Source: Streptomyces misionensis (lineage in GTDB: Bacteria; Actinomycetota; Actinomycetes; Streptomycetales; Streptomycetaceae). From it: a stretch of 64,000 bases of DNA. The stretch lies in NCBI RefSeq assembly GCF_900104815.1, contig NZ_FNTD01000004.1, positions 4,170,501-4,234,500 on the forward strand, written 5' to 3'. Below are positions 35,592 to 44,177 of the stretch, one piece after another. A model generated the notes under the pieces. The model saw nothing but the letters and a program-made list of their open reading frames with translations, ran no database searches and was not told the origin of the DNA. A program made the translations under genes and the position numbers. How positions within the stretch are numbered: position 1 is the first letter of the stretch; every line of letters begins with the position of its first letter.

Positions 35592-35741
35592 ACGCGATCC
35601 AGGATCTCACCTCGGCCGAAACAGAGGCGACCGAATTGACGCCGGACGGAGCGGAGGGGCCCCGGACGGCGGGCCGGGCGCGTGCGACCCGCGCCCCGCG
35701 ATGAACGGGCGACCCCCATGGCGAGATGTCAAAGTTCCCCT

Positions 35742-36752
35742 ATGTCCGATTCGCGCTGGACGGCATTCAAACGGTCCCCGTTCCTTCCCGCCACGGTCCT
35801 GCTCCTGCTCATCTCCGCCGCGGCCGGCCTCTTCGCCGGCTCCTACACCTACGCGATGGCGAACCCGACCCCGCACAGCATCCCCGCGGCGGTGACCGGC
35901 GCCTACGACCAGCCGCCGGCCCGCCGCTTCATCGCGGGCATGGAGCAGGCCCTCTCCGCCTCGCTGAAGATGCACCCGTACGACAGCCGGGCGGCGGCGG
36001 TGCGGGCGGTGGAGCAGCAGCGCGTCTTCGCGGTGGTGGACGCCCCCGCGCACGGCGGGCCGATCACGCTGAACGTGTCGGCGGCGTCCGGCGCGACCGT
36101 CGCGCAGGTGCTCGGTCAGGCGGCGGCGAGCGTGAGCAGGGCCACCGGCACACCGGTGGTGCTGCGCGATCTCAAGCCGCTCCAGCAGGGCGACCCGCGC
36201 GGGCTGGCGATCTTCTACATCTCGCTCGCGGCCGTGGTGATCGGCTTCATCGGGGCGATCCAGCTCAGCGTGCACGCGAGGGCGCTGAACCCGCTGGAGC
36301 GCATCGCGTTCACCGCCGCCTACGCCCTGCTCGGCGGGTTCACGATCGCGGCGGTGGTGGACTGGTGGCTGCACGCGCTGCGGCTGCCGTTCATGGAGTC
36401 GTGGCTGATCCTCGCGCTGACCATGTTCACGTCCGGCATGGTCTTCACGATGTTCAACACCCTGTTCGGGAGGTGGGCGATGCTGCCCACCTGGGGCCTG
36501 ATGGTGCTGCTGGGCAATCCGTCGTCCGGCGGTGCGGTGTCCTGGCCCCTGCTGCCGTCGCCGCTGGGCACGATCGGCCGCTGGCTGCCGCCCGGCGCCT
36601 CGGTGAACGCCCAGCACACCGCGGTGTACTTCCGGGGCGACCAGCACGCCTTCCCGTTCCTGGTGCTGGCGGGCTGGTCGGTCCTCGGCTGCGCGGTCTT
36701 CCTGATCTGGCGCCACCGCCACCCGGGCGGCCGCCCGCCGGAACCGGCCTAG
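35742..36752 (+). CDS. six-TM ABC-2/DUF3533-like membrane protein
   Basis: 336 residues from ATG 35742 ('MSDSRWTAFKRSPFLPATVLLLL'). Topology: one N-terminal membrane segment (about 14-36), an extracytoplasmic domain of about 130 residues ('PARRFIAGMEQALSASLKMHPYDSRAAAVRAVEQQRVFAVVDAP'), then five segments (e.g. 'LAIFYISLAAVVIGFIGAIQL', 'LILALTMFTSGMVFTMFNTLFG', 'FPFLVLAGWSVLGCAVFLIW'). This is the layout of YhgE/Pip and ABC-2 permease-like proteins; the 'LPPGASVNAQHTAVYF' loop is typical of them. No ATPase gene is adjacent. Its stop overlaps the convergent next gene by 4 bp. Confidence 0.8.
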   Translation: MSDSRWTAFKRSPFLPATVLLLLISAAAGLFAGSYTYAMANPTPHSIPAAVTGAYDQPPARRFIAGMEQALSASLKMHPYDSRAAAVRAVEQQRVFAVVDAPAHGGPITLNVSAASGATVAQVLGQAAASVSRATGTPVVLRDLKPLQQGDPRGLAIFYISLAAVVIGFIGAIQLSVHARALNPLERIAFTAAYALLGGFTIAAVVDWWLHALRLPFMESWLILALTMFTSGMVFTMFNTLFGRWAMLPTWGLMVLLGNPSSGGAVSWPLLPSPLGTIGRWLPPGASVNAQHTAVYFRGDQHAFPFLVLAGWSVLGCAVFLIWRHRHPGGRPPEPA

Positions 36753-37075
36753 GAGAGGGGTTCGACCGGCGCGGCAGGACTGGGTACGGCGGGGGCGGGG
36801 GTCGTGGGCACCGGGGCGGCCTGCTGGACCGGCGCGCTCCCCAGGGCCATGGACCGCGCGGTGTTGGAGACGGCCTTGATCCCGAGATAGGCGGTGGTCA
36901 TGCTGCTGACCGCGGTGAACGCGGCGGTGAGGATGCCGACGATCACCGAGGTGTCCCCGTGCAACCGCCAGACCCCGACGACCGCCACCACGACGATCGC
37001 GACGTTGCTGACGCTCACCGCCAGCAGCCCGTACTTGGCCTTGTCCTGCTCCAGCTCGACCTCGGTACCGCTCAT
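36749..37075 (-). CDS. small membrane protein of unknown function
   Basis: 108 residues from ATG 37073-37075 with GGGGGGA four bases upstream; an ATG at 37108 has no ribosome-binding site and lies in the tRNA-Phe terminator. Two membrane segments 'YGLLAVSVSNVAIVVVAVVGVW' (about 14-35) and 'TSVIVGILTAAFTAVSSMTTAYLGIKAV' (about 41-68), then a Pro/Ala-rich tail. The two-helix hairpin resembles holin-like or phage-type small proteins but nothing definite. Convergent with the previous gene (4-bp overlap). Confidence 0.72.
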   Translation of the reverse strand: MSGTEVELEQDKAKYGLLAVSVSNVAIVVVAVVGVWRLHGDTSVIVGILTAAFTAVSSMTTAYLGIKAVSNTARSMALGSAPVQQAAPVPTTPAPAVPSPAAPVEPLS

Positions 37076-37112
37076 GGTCCCCCCGACCGTGTAGTGCGAC
37101 GCCGCCATACGA

Positions 37113-37143
37113 AGAAGGCCCCGTTCGTCGAACGGGGCCTTCT
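37113..37143 (-). terminator. terminator downstream of tRNA-Phe
   Basis: Perfect 13-bp stem AGAAGGCCCCGTT / AACGGGGCCTTCT, CGTCG loop, six bases from the tRNA-Phe 3' end. Confidence 0.88.
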
Positions 37144-37148
37144 GGCTG

Positions 37149-37222
37149 TGGCTGGGGCCGGGGTCGAACCGGCGACCTTCCGCTTTTCAGGCGGACGCTC
37201 GTACCAACTGAGCTACCCAGCC
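37149..37222 (-). tRNA. tRNA-Phe (GAA)
   Basis: 74 nt, acceptor GGCTGGG/CCCAGCC, anticodon arm CCGCC-TGAAAA-GCGG gives GAA, T-loop GTTCGACCC. No encoded CCA. Confidence 0.95.
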
Positions 37223-37227
37223 ACGAG

Positions 37228-37241
37228 GTTTCACGTGAAAC
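37228..37241. promoter_or_regulatory. parS: parS centromere site (ParB binding)
   Basis: GTTTCACGTGAAAC, the exact 14-bp bacterial parS palindrome, extended to a perfect 20-bp palindrome at 37225-37244. It fills the 24-bp space between tRNA-Phe and tRNA-Asp. ParB binding here would join the segregation complex used in sporulation septation; Streptomyces has many such sites around oriC. Confidence 0.93.
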
Positions 37242-37246
37242 CTCAG

Positions 37247-37321
37247 CGGTCCTGACGGGATTTGAACCCGCGGCCTCCACCTTGACAGGGTGGCGAGCAC
37301 TCCAAACTGCTCCACAGGACC
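37247..37321 (-). tRNA. tRNA-Asp (GTC), copy 2
   Basis: 75 nt, identical in every base to copy 1 at 31476-31550. Anticodon GTC. No encoded CCA. Three bases after the parS palindrome; probably co-transcribed with tRNA-Glu and tRNA-Phe on the minus strand. Confidence 0.95.
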
Positions 37322-37360
37322 AAGCTGTTTGTGTGCAACAGTGTCGCACACGGTTCTGCG

Positions 37361-37433
37361 TGCCCCCAACGGGATTCGAACCCGTGCTACCGCCTTGAAA
37401 GGGCGGCGTCCTAGGCCGCTAGACGATGAGGGC
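37361..37433 (-). tRNA. tRNA-Glu (TTC)
   Basis: 73 nt, acceptor GCCCTCA/TGGGGGC (one G-U type pair), anticodon arm CCGCC-CTTTCAA-GGCGG gives TTC, T-loop GTTCGAATC. First gene of the Glu-Asp-Phe tRNA cluster. Confidence 0.94.
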
Positions 37434-37513
37434 TATCGGCCCGCCTGGGCGCTTCGCAGCGCGTCGGGGACGTGAGAAGCATATGGGATGGCGAGGGGGA
37501 TCGCCAAAACGGT

Positions 37514-39040
37514 TTACGGACGGGCGGGCGCGGTCGTCCCCGAAGGCGTCGCTCCGGGGCTCGCACCGGGGTGGTTGTCGTCGGCCAGATGGCGGCTGAC
37601 CTCGGCCGTCGTCAGACCGAGACCGCCCAGCTGGATCGCGTCCCACGCCTGGAGCCGGTGGGTGTCGCGGTCGAAGTAGAGCACCGAGGCCTCGATCGGC
37701 GCCGGGTACTTCCCCTCCACCGCGCGCAGCCCGCTGCCCCCGGTCGAGCCCTCCATCCGCAGCCGCGTCCCGTACGGCAGCTTCTCGTACCCCTCGTGGT
37801 GCAGATGCCCGCACAGCACCAGCGGCACCTCCCCGTCCGTCTCCCGCGCCGCCGCCGGCTCGTGCGCGATCGCCACGTCCACCGGCGTGCCCGCCGCCCG
37901 CTGCGAGCGCAGGGCGCTGGCCAGCCGGTCGCCCGCCAGCCGCTCGGCCGCGTCCCCGCCCGGCACCACCGCGCGGTCCGGGGTGAACTGCGGATCGCCC
38001 GTCCCCGCGAAGCGCAGCCCGCCCGCGGTCACCGCGTGCCCGTCGTCCAGCACGCGCACGTTCTTCATGCGCTCCAGATAACCCTGGGTGGTCCGGGAGT
38101 CGTGGTTGCCCCGCACCCAGACGTACGGCACGCCGAGGTCCGCGACCGGGTCCAGGAAGCCGTTCTCCGCCGCCGTGCCGTGGTCCATCGTGTCGCCGGA
38201 GTCCACGATCACGTTCACCTTGTACTGCTTCACCAGCGAGGCGATGATCTTCCAGCTCGCCGGGTTGAGGTGGATGTCCGACACGTGCAGGACCCGGATG
38301 GTGGAGGGGTCCGGCTGGTAGGCGGGCAGGGTGGAGGTGACGTCGTAGAGCTTGGTCACGTTCGTCACCAGGCGCGCCAACTCCTTCTGGTAGACGTCGA
38401 ATCCCGTGACGATGCTGCGCGCGTTGCCGATCACCGACGGCGCCGAGGACAGCAGCCCGGAGAACCTCGGCTCCATCACCGACTTCGGGTTCCAGGTGGC
38501 GTACGCCGACACGCCCGAGGCGGCCAGCAGCGTCAGGGCCAGCCCGCCGGCCGCGAGCGCGCGCCGCGGACGCCGGTAGACGGCGAGCCCGAGGAGCCCG
38601 GCACCGGCGACCACCGCCACACCGGAGCGCACGGCGAGGTCGAGCGTGCCGTGCTCGACGTCGTGCACCACCTCGCCCTGGAGCCCGGAGAACCGCTCCG
38701 GGTGGTCGACCAGTTCCTGCGAGCGCAGCGGGTCCAGCTGGTCGACGTTCACGTCCAGGCGCACCGGTGCCACATGGCTGTCCAGGGTGAGCGCGCCCAG
38801 CGGGGACACGTTGATCTTCGTGCCGCCGGACAGGGACGGGCGCAGCGCCATCGTGGTGTTCATCGGGCCGACCGGGGTCCGTACGTTGCCGACGACCAGC
38901 AGTCCCAGCCAGGCGCCGACCAGCACGACTCCGGTGAGGCCGAGGGCACCGAGCCACGGCCGGGGGCGGGCGGCGAGTTCCAGATCGGGGAGCGGGCGGT
39001 GACGGCGGCGGAAGCGGGCTGCGAAGGGGACGCGGACCAT
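37514..39040 (-). CDS. membrane-anchored metallophosphoesterase
   Basis: 508 residues from ATG 39038-39040. Membrane segments at about 33-52 ('LGALGLTGVVLVGAWLGLLVV') and around 135-180 (two, 'SGVAVVAGAGLLGLAVY', 'AAGGLALTLLAASGVSAY'). The C-terminal catalytic domain (about 245-460) has all calcineurin-like motifs: 'VLHVSDIHLNP', 'VIVDSGDTMDHG', 'VWVRGNHDSR', 'VAIAHEP' and 'LVLCGHLHHEG', giving the di-metal site. Active site predicted outside or at the membrane. Substrate unknown (nucleotide, phospholipid or polymer phosphates are all possible). Confidence 0.88.
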   Translation of the reverse strand: MVRVPFAARFRRRHRPLPDLELAARPRPWLGALGLTGVVLVGAWLGLLVVGNVRTPVGPMNTTMALRPSLSGGTKINVSPLGALTLDSHVAPVRLDVNVDQLDPLRSQELVDHPERFSGLQGEVVHDVEHGTLDLAVRSGVAVVAGAGLLGLAVYRRPRRALAAGGLALTLLAASGVSAYATWNPKSVMEPRFSGLLSSAPSVIGNARSIVTGFDVYQKELARLVTNVTKLYDVTSTLPAYQPDPSTIRVLHVSDIHLNPASWKIIASLVKQYKVNVIVDSGDTMDHGTAAENGFLDPVADLGVPYVWVRGNHDSRTTQGYLERMKNVRVLDDGHAVTAGGLRFAGTGDPQFTPDRAVVPGGDAAERLAGDRLASALRSQRAAGTPVDVAIAHEPAAARETDGEVPLVLCGHLHHEGYEKLPYGTRLRMEGSTGGSGLRAVEGKYPAPIEASVLYFDRDTHRLQAWDAIQLGGLGLTTAEVSRHLADDNHPGASPGATPSGTTAPARP

Positions 39041-39132
39041 TGGTCCCGTATGCCCATGTGCGGGGGCGGATATGCCGGGGCCCGCCGCCCTCGTACGGCC
39101 CTTCGGGCCCTCCTGTGCCGGACAATGGCCCT

Positions 39133-39483
39133 GTGCTGGAGATGACGCGCGAGGAGTTCGAGGAACTGGTCGCCGAGGCGCTCGACCGGATCCCCCCGGA
39201 GCTGACGCGGCTCATGGACAACGTGGCCGTCTTCGTGGAGGACGAACCGCCCGCCGGCGACCCCGATCTGCTCGGCCTGTACGAGGGCACCCCGCTGACC
39301 GAACGGGGCGAGTGGTACGCCGGGGTGCTGCCGGACCGGATCACGGTCTACCGGGTGCCGACGCTGCGGATGTGCGACACGCGCGAGGACGTCGTCGCGG
39401 AGACCGAGGTGACCGTGGTGCACGAGATCGCCCACCACTTCGGCATCGACGACGCCCGGCTGCACGCGCTCGGCTACGGCTGA
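39133..39483 (+). CDS. metallopeptidase family (minizincin-type) protein
   Basis: 116 residues from GTG 39133 (ATG 39142 is an alternative). Short DUF1025/zincin_1 family: 'MTREEFEELVAEALDRIPPELTRLMDNVAVFVEDEPP', 'LLGLYEGTPLTERGEWYAGVLPDRITVYR', and the zinc motif 'TEVTVVHEIAHHFGIDDARLHALGYG' with HExxH(x)F. These mini-proteases are cytoplasmic and their substrates are unknown. Divergent from the phosphoesterase with a 92-bp gap. Confidence 0.88.
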   Translation: MLEMTREEFEELVAEALDRIPPELTRLMDNVAVFVEDEPPAGDPDLLGLYEGTPLTERGEWYAGVLPDRITVYRVPTLRMCDTREDVVAETEVTVVHEIAHHFGIDDARLHALGYG

Positions 39484-39587
39484 CCGGCCCGGCCGGCCGC
39501 GGAGTTGATGCGTACGCGGCGCGTGTCCTCCTGCGGGTGGCGGGAGTTGGGGAGGTTGACTCCTTTCCTTTCCCGGAGGTGGCCGCC

Positions 39588-40109
39588 GTGCGCCCCTTGT
39601 ACGTACCTGCCCGACTGGTCGTCACGGCGCTGGCCGTCTCGCTCGCCGCCGGCTGCGTGAGCGTGGCCGACCCGGGCGGCCGGACCACCCCCTCGCGCCC
39701 GGCCGGACGGTCCGGCGGCCCCGCCGCGGCCGTGGTCGGCGGCCCGGCGGCGGACGGGCTGGCCGGCCCCGGACGCGTCGAGACGGAGGGCGACGGCAAG
39801 CAGGGGCACGGCGGCCGGCACAAGCCGGGGGAGCCGGCCTCGGCGTCGGCCGGCGCGTCCGGCGCCGACAGCGCCCCCGCCCCTTCCGCGAAGCCCCGCA
39901 AGAGCCCCGGGGCCCCGCAGGCGCCGACCGGGGGCCAGCCGACCCCGGGGCCCACCTCCGCCCCGCCCGAGCCGCCGGCCACCACCCCGCCCCCGCCCGA
40001 CACGGAGCCGCCCTCGGCCGAGCCGTCCTCGTCGGCGCACGAGGACCCGGGCCCGCAGCTCGTCCAGCGCGAGCCCGCGCCCCGGCCGGCCGCGCGGGCG
40101 CGGGTGTGA
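39588..40109 (+). CDS. Pro-rich lipoprotein of unknown function
   Basis: 173 residues from GTG 39588, GGAGGT seven bases upstream. Signal peptide with lipobox 'VVTALAVSLAAGCVSVAD' (Cys about 23). The mature part is low complexity: Gly/Ala, then Pro/Ser/Thr-rich ('PPEPPATTPPPPDTEPPSAE'), no folded domain recognised. It could be a cell-wall spacer or anchor. Unrelated by sequence to its neighbours. Confidence 0.72.
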   Translation: MRPLYVPARLVVTALAVSLAAGCVSVADPGGRTTPSRPAGRSGGPAAAVVGGPAADGLAGPGRVETEGDGKQGHGGRHKPGEPASASAGASGADSAPAPSAKPRKSPGAPQAPTGGQPTPGPTSAPPEPPATTPPPPDTEPPSAEPSSSAHEDPGPQLVQREPAPRPAARARV

Positions 40110-40338
40110 CCCGACGCACACGCATACGGACCGTCCGGAGCGGGGATCGGTTTGCCTTCGGGGGGAGTAGGTGCGTATGGTGGTAGATCGTTTGATCCCA
40201 TTTGCCCGGCGCCACCACAGAGCGCGCCGTGTGGCGCGTACTCTCCTTTGCCGTGGCGGACCGCATTGAGGCGGTCGTGTGCGAATCACGGAGTTGACGG
40301 GCGCGTGCCGACGAGACTCCGGAAGGTTTCGCATTCGC

Positions 40339-42468
40339 ATGTCCGTGTCCAGTTTTGACCAGATCGTCGTGTCCGAGAACGAAAACGAACTCGTGGACGA
40401 GACGACCGAGGCCACTGAGACCCAGGCCCCCGAGGCCCCCCAGACCACCTTCGCCGACCTCGGCCTCCCCGAGGGCATCGTGCGCAAGCTCGCGCAGAAC
40501 GGCGTGACGACCCCCTTCCCGATCCAGGCCGCGTCCATCCCGGACGCCCTGGCCGGCAAGGACATCCTCGGCCGTGGCCGCACCGGCTCCGGCAAGACCC
40601 TCTCCTTCGGTCTGCCCACCCTGGCCACGCTGGCCGGCGGCCGCACCGAGAAGAAGCGCCCCCGCGCGGTCATCCTCACCCCGACCCGTGAGCTGGCCAT
40701 GCAGGTCGCCGACGCGCTTCAGCCGTACGGCGACGTCCTCGGCCTGAAGATGAAGGTCGTCTGCGGCGGCACCTCGATGGGCAACCAGATCTACGCCCTG
40801 GAGCGCGGCGTCGACGTCCTCGTCGCCACCCCGGGCCGGCTGCGCGACATCATCAACCGCGGCGCCTGCTCCCTGGAGGACGTGCGGATCGCCGTCCTGG
40901 ACGAGGCCGACCAGATGTCCGACCTGGGCTTCCTGCCCGAGGTCACCGAGCTGCTCGACCAGGTCCCGGCCGGCGGTCAGCGCATGCTCTTCTCCGCCAC
41001 CATGGAGAACGAGATCCAGACCCTCGTCGACCGCTACCTGACCGAGCCCGTCTCCCACGAGGTGGACGCGGCCCAGGGCGCGGTGACGACCATGTCCCAC
41101 CACATCCTCATCGTGAAGCCCAAGGACAAGGCGCCGGTCACCGCCGCGATCGCCTCCCGCAAGGGCCGCACGATCATCTTCGTCCGCACCCAGCTGGGCG
41201 CCGACCGCGTCGCCGAGCAGCTGCGCGACGCCGGTGTGAAGGCCGACGCGCTGCACGGCGGCATGACCCAGGGCGCCCGCACCCGGACCCTGGCCGACTT
41301 CAAGGACGGTTACGTCAACGTCCTGGTCGCCACCGACGTCGCCGCCCGCGGCATCCACGTCGACGGCATCGACCTGGTGCTGAACGTCGACCCGGCCGGC
41401 GACCACAAGGACTACCTGCACCGCGCGGGCCGTACCGCGCGTGCGGGCCGCACCGGCACCGTCGTCTCGCTGTCCCTGCCGCACCAGCGGCGCCAGATCT
41501 TCCGTCTGATGGAGGACGCGGGCGTCGACGCGGCCCGGCACATCATCCAGGGCGGCGCCGCCTTCGACCCGGAGGTCGCCGAGATCACCGGCGCCCGCTC
41601 CATGACCGAGGTGCAGGCCGAGTCCGCCGGCAACGCCGCGCAGCAGGCCGAGCGCGAGGTCGTCCAGCTGACCAAGCAGCTGGAGCGCGCCCAGCGCCGC
41701 GCGACCGAGCTGCGCGAGGAGGCCGACCGCCTGGTGGCCCGGGTCGCCCGCGAGCGCGGCGAGGACCCGGAGACCGCGGTGGCCGAGGCGCAGGCATCGG
41801 CGGCCGAGGAACTGGCCGTGGCCGAGGAGCCGGCGGCGCAGCAGGCCGAGCGCGAGGAGCGTCCGGCGGCTTCGGCGCCGTACGAGCGCCGGGAGCGGCG
41901 CGGCTACGACCGTGACCGCGGCGAGCGGGGCTTCGAGCGCCGTGACGACCGCCGGGACGACCGTGGCGGCCGTTCCTTCGAGCGTCGTGACGACCGCCGT
42001 CCGTTCGGTGACCGCGACCGTGACCGTGACCGTCGTGACGACCGTGGTGGCCGTTCCTTCGAGCGTCGTGACGACCGCCGTCCGTTCGGTGACCGCGACC
42101 GTGACCGTCGTGACGACCGTGGTGGCCGTTCCTTCGAGCGTCGTGACGACCGCCGGGACGACCGTGGCGGCCGTTCCTTCGAGCGTCGCGACGACCGCCG
42201 TCCGTTCGGTGACCGCGACCGTGACCGTCGTGACGACCGCGGCGGCCGCTCCTTCGAGCGCCGTGACGACCGTGGCGGCTTCCGCCGCGACGACCGCGGC
42301 GGCCACCGGGGCAGCGACCGTCCCTTCAACCGCGACCGCCGCGACGACCGTCCGGGCTTCCGCTCCGGTGGTCACGACCGCCCCTACGGCCGTCGTGACG
42401 ACCACCGCGGCACCGGCTCCTCCTTCGGCCGCCGTGACGACAAGCCGCGCTGGAAGCGCAACGGCTGA
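40339..42468 (+). CDS. DEAD-box RNA helicase with RDDRGG repeat tail
   Basis: 709 residues from ATG 40339 ('MSVSSFDQIVVSENENELVDE'); an in-frame start at 40279 is also open. Core (about 35-410): Q-motif 'TTFADLGLPEGIVRKLAQNGVTTPFPIQAASIP', Walker A 'GRGRTGSGKTLSFGLP', 'PTRELAMQ', 'ATPGRLRD', DEAD-box variant 'VLDEADQMSDLGF', 'FSATM', 'ATDVAARGIHV', 'HRAGRTARAGRTG'. A coiled-coil-like segment (about 425-480) precedes a long Arg/Asp/Gly tail of repeats (FERRDDR, DDRGGRS, PFGDRDRD), an RNA-binding or condensate-promoting region. Cold-shock/RNA-decay role is inference from CsdA/RhlE relatives. Ends before a strong terminator. Confidence 0.93.
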   Translation: MSVSSFDQIVVSENENELVDETTEATETQAPEAPQTTFADLGLPEGIVRKLAQNGVTTPFPIQAASIPDALAGKDILGRGRTGSGKTLSFGLPTLATLAGGRTEKKRPRAVILTPTRELAMQVADALQPYGDVLGLKMKVVCGGTSMGNQIYALERGVDVLVATPGRLRDIINRGACSLEDVRIAVLDEADQMSDLGFLPEVTELLDQVPAGGQRMLFSATMENEIQTLVDRYLTEPVSHEVDAAQGAVTTMSHHILIVKPKDKAPVTAAIASRKGRTIIFVRTQLGADRVAEQLRDAGVKADALHGGMTQGARTRTLADFKDGYVNVLVATDVAARGIHVDGIDLVLNVDPAGDHKDYLHRAGRTARAGRTGTVVSLSLPHQRRQIFRLMEDAGVDAARHIIQGGAAFDPEVAEITGARSMTEVQAESAGNAAQQAEREVVQLTKQLERAQRRATELREEADRLVARVARERGEDPETAVAEAQASAAEELAVAEEPAAQQAEREERPAASAPYERRERRGYDRDRGERGFERRDDRRDDRGGRSFERRDDRRPFGDRDRDRDRRDDRGGRSFERRDDRRPFGDRDRDRRDDRGGRSFERRDDRRDDRGGRSFERRDDRRPFGDRDRDRRDDRGGRSFERRDDRGGFRRDDRGGHRGSDRPFNRDRRDDRPGFRSGGHDRPYGRRDDHRGTGSSFGRRDDKPRWKRNG
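41934..42270 (+). repeat. tandem repeat encoding the helicase RDDRGG tail
   Basis: Imperfect units of about 75-100 bp built from CGTGACGACCG, GGTGGCCGTTCCTTCGAGCG and CCGTTCGGTGACCGCGACCG blocks repeat four to five times. Near identity of the units at synonymous positions suggests recent slippage or recombination. Confidence 0.85.
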
Positions 42469-42487
42469 CCTCGGCTCCGTATCTCCC

Positions 42488-42524
42488 GGAAGGGCCCGCA
42501 CGACACGGTCGTGCGGGCCCTTCC
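42488..42524 (+). terminator. terminator after the DEAD-box helicase gene
   Basis: Perfect 16-bp stem GGAAGGGCCCGCACGA / TCGTGCGGGCCCTTCC with CACGG loop. Confidence 0.87.
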
Positions 42525-42580
42525 GCATGCCGCCTCCGAGTGACGCATGTCACGCGGGCCACGGGGGAATTGCTGGGGGC

Positions 42581-44089
42581 ATGACAGATGAAGACGCGAC
42601 AGCGGGTGTGCCGTCGGACGAGGAACGGCTGGCCCAGCTCGGTTACACGCAGGTCCTCGCCCGCCGGATGTCGGCGTTCGCCAACTACGCGGTGTCCTTC
42701 ACGATCATCTCGGTCCTGTCCGGCTGTCTGACCCTGTACTCCTTCGGCATGACCACGGGCGGCCCCGCCGTGATCACCTGGGGCTGGGTCGCGGTCGGTC
42801 TGATGACGCTGCTCGTGGGTCTGTCGATGGCCGAGATCTGCTCGGCGTACCCGACCTCGGCCGGCCTGTACTTCTGGGCCCACCGGCTGGCGCCGCCCCG
42901 CTCGGCGGCGGCCTGGGCGTGGTTCACGGGCTGGTTCAACGTGCTGGGCCAGGTCGCGGTCACCGCGGGCATCGACTTCGGCGCGGCCTCCTTCCTCGGG
43001 GCCTATCTGAACCTCCAGTTCGGCTTCGAGGTCACCCGCGGCCGCACCGTCCTGCTCTTCGCCGCGATCCTGCTGCTGCACGGCCTGCTGAACACCTTCG
43101 GCGTGCGGATCGTCGCCGTCCTGAACAGCGTGAGCGTGTGGTGGCACGTGCTCGGGGTGGTCGTCATCGTGGGCGCGCTGGCCGCCGTACCCGACCATCA
43201 CCGCTCGGCGGGCTTCGTCTTCACGCACTTCGTCAACGAGACCGGCTGGGGCAGCGGCGCCTACGTCGTCCTCCTCGGCCTCCTGATGGCCCAGTACACC
43301 TTCACCGGCTACGACGCCTCCGCCCATATGACCGAGGAGACGCACGACGCGGCCACGGCGGGCCCGAAGGGCATCGTGCGCTCCATCTGGACGTCCTGGA
43401 TCGCGGGCTTCGTCCTGCTGCTCGGCTTCACCTTCGCCATCCAGTCGTACGACAAGGAGCTGGCGTCCCCCACCGGCGCCCCGCCGGCCCAGATCCTCCT
43501 GGACGCGCTCGGCGCCACCTCCGGCAAGCTGCTGCTCCTGGTGGTCATCGGCGCCCAGCTCTTCTGCGGGATGGCCTCCGTCACCGCCAACAGCCGGATG
43601 ATCTACGCCTTCTCGCGCGACGGCGCGCTGCCGTTCTCCCGCGTCTGGCACACGGTCAGCCCGCGCACCCGCACCCCCGTCGCGGCGGTCTGGCTGGCCG
43701 CGCTGGCCGCCCTGGCCCTCGGCCTGCCCTACCTGATCAATTCGACGGCGTACGCGGCGGTGACGTCCATCGCGGTGATCGGGCTCTACATCGCGTACGT
43801 CGTGCCGACCTTCCTGCGGGTCCGCAAGGGCGCGGCGTTCGAGCGGGGGCCGTGGCACCTGGGCCGCTGGTCGGGGCCGATCGGAGTGATCTCGGTGCTG
43901 TGGGTCGTGGCGATCACGGTCCTCTTCATGCTCCCGCAGGTCTCCCCCGTCACCTGGAAGACCTTCAACTACGCCCCCGTCGCCGTCCTCGTCGTCCTCG
44001 GCTTCGCCGCCACCTGGTGGCTCGCCTCGGCCCGCCACTGGTTCCTCGGCACCACCCGCGCCCCCGCGTCCGACCCCGTCGAAAAGTAG
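42581..44089 (+). CDS. APC-family amino-acid permease
   Basis: 502 residues from ATG 42581. About twelve membrane segments, e.g. 'YAVSFTIISVLSGCLTLYSFGM', 'WGWVAVGLMTLLVGLSMAEICSAYPTSAGLYFWAHRLAP' (the APC consensus S.AE..S..PtsGG.Y.w motif), 'WFTGWFNVLGQVAVTAG', 'YAYDASAHMTEETHDA'-like 'FTGYDASAHMTEETHDA', 'MASVTANSRMIYAFSRDGALPFS'. The sequence belongs to the GABA/choline-permease (BAT1/UGA4) branch. No catabolic gene is adjacent, so the substrate is not known. The frame upstream of the start is open through the helicase repeats but that is a by-product of the repeats. Confidence 0.9.
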   Translation: MTDEDATAGVPSDEERLAQLGYTQVLARRMSAFANYAVSFTIISVLSGCLTLYSFGMTTGGPAVITWGWVAVGLMTLLVGLSMAEICSAYPTSAGLYFWAHRLAPPRSAAAWAWFTGWFNVLGQVAVTAGIDFGAASFLGAYLNLQFGFEVTRGRTVLLFAAILLLHGLLNTFGVRIVAVLNSVSVWWHVLGVVVIVGALAAVPDHHRSAGFVFTHFVNETGWGSGAYVVLLGLLMAQYTFTGYDASAHMTEETHDAATAGPKGIVRSIWTSWIAGFVLLLGFTFAIQSYDKELASPTGAPPAQILLDALGATSGKLLLLVVIGAQLFCGMASVTANSRMIYAFSRDGALPFSRVWHTVSPRTRTPVAAVWLAALAALALGLPYLINSTAYAAVTSIAVIGLYIAYVVPTFLRVRKGAAFERGPWHLGRWSGPIGVISVLWVVAITVLFMLPQVSPVTWKTFNYAPVAVLVVLGFAATWWLASARHWFLGTTRAPASDPVEK

Positions 44090-44108
44090 CCATCCGCCGC
44101 CACGACGC

Positions 44109-44143
44109 GGCCGGGTCCCCGATACCCGATCGGAGACCCGGCC
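44109..44143 (+). terminator. terminator after the permease gene
   Basis: Stem GGCCGGGTC / GACCCGGCC with a partly paired interior (CCGAT/ATCGG), between the permease stop and the tRNA-Lys promoter (TATGCT, 44153-44158). Confidence 0.7.
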
Positions 44144-44177
44144 CTCTGCGGCTATGCTCGGACAGGCAACATCGCCT

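Noticed and set aside
37190..37475. Short frames across the tRNA-Phe/Asp/Glu cluster
   Set aside because: Explained entirely by tRNA genes and parS.
41912..42580. Open frame running from the helicase repeats into the permease gene, as if the permease had a 220-residue Thr/Val/Ala-rich N-terminal extension
   Set aside because: It is the +1 frame of the GC-rich helicase repeats, crosses a perfect terminator (42488-42524), and the permease family begins at 42581.
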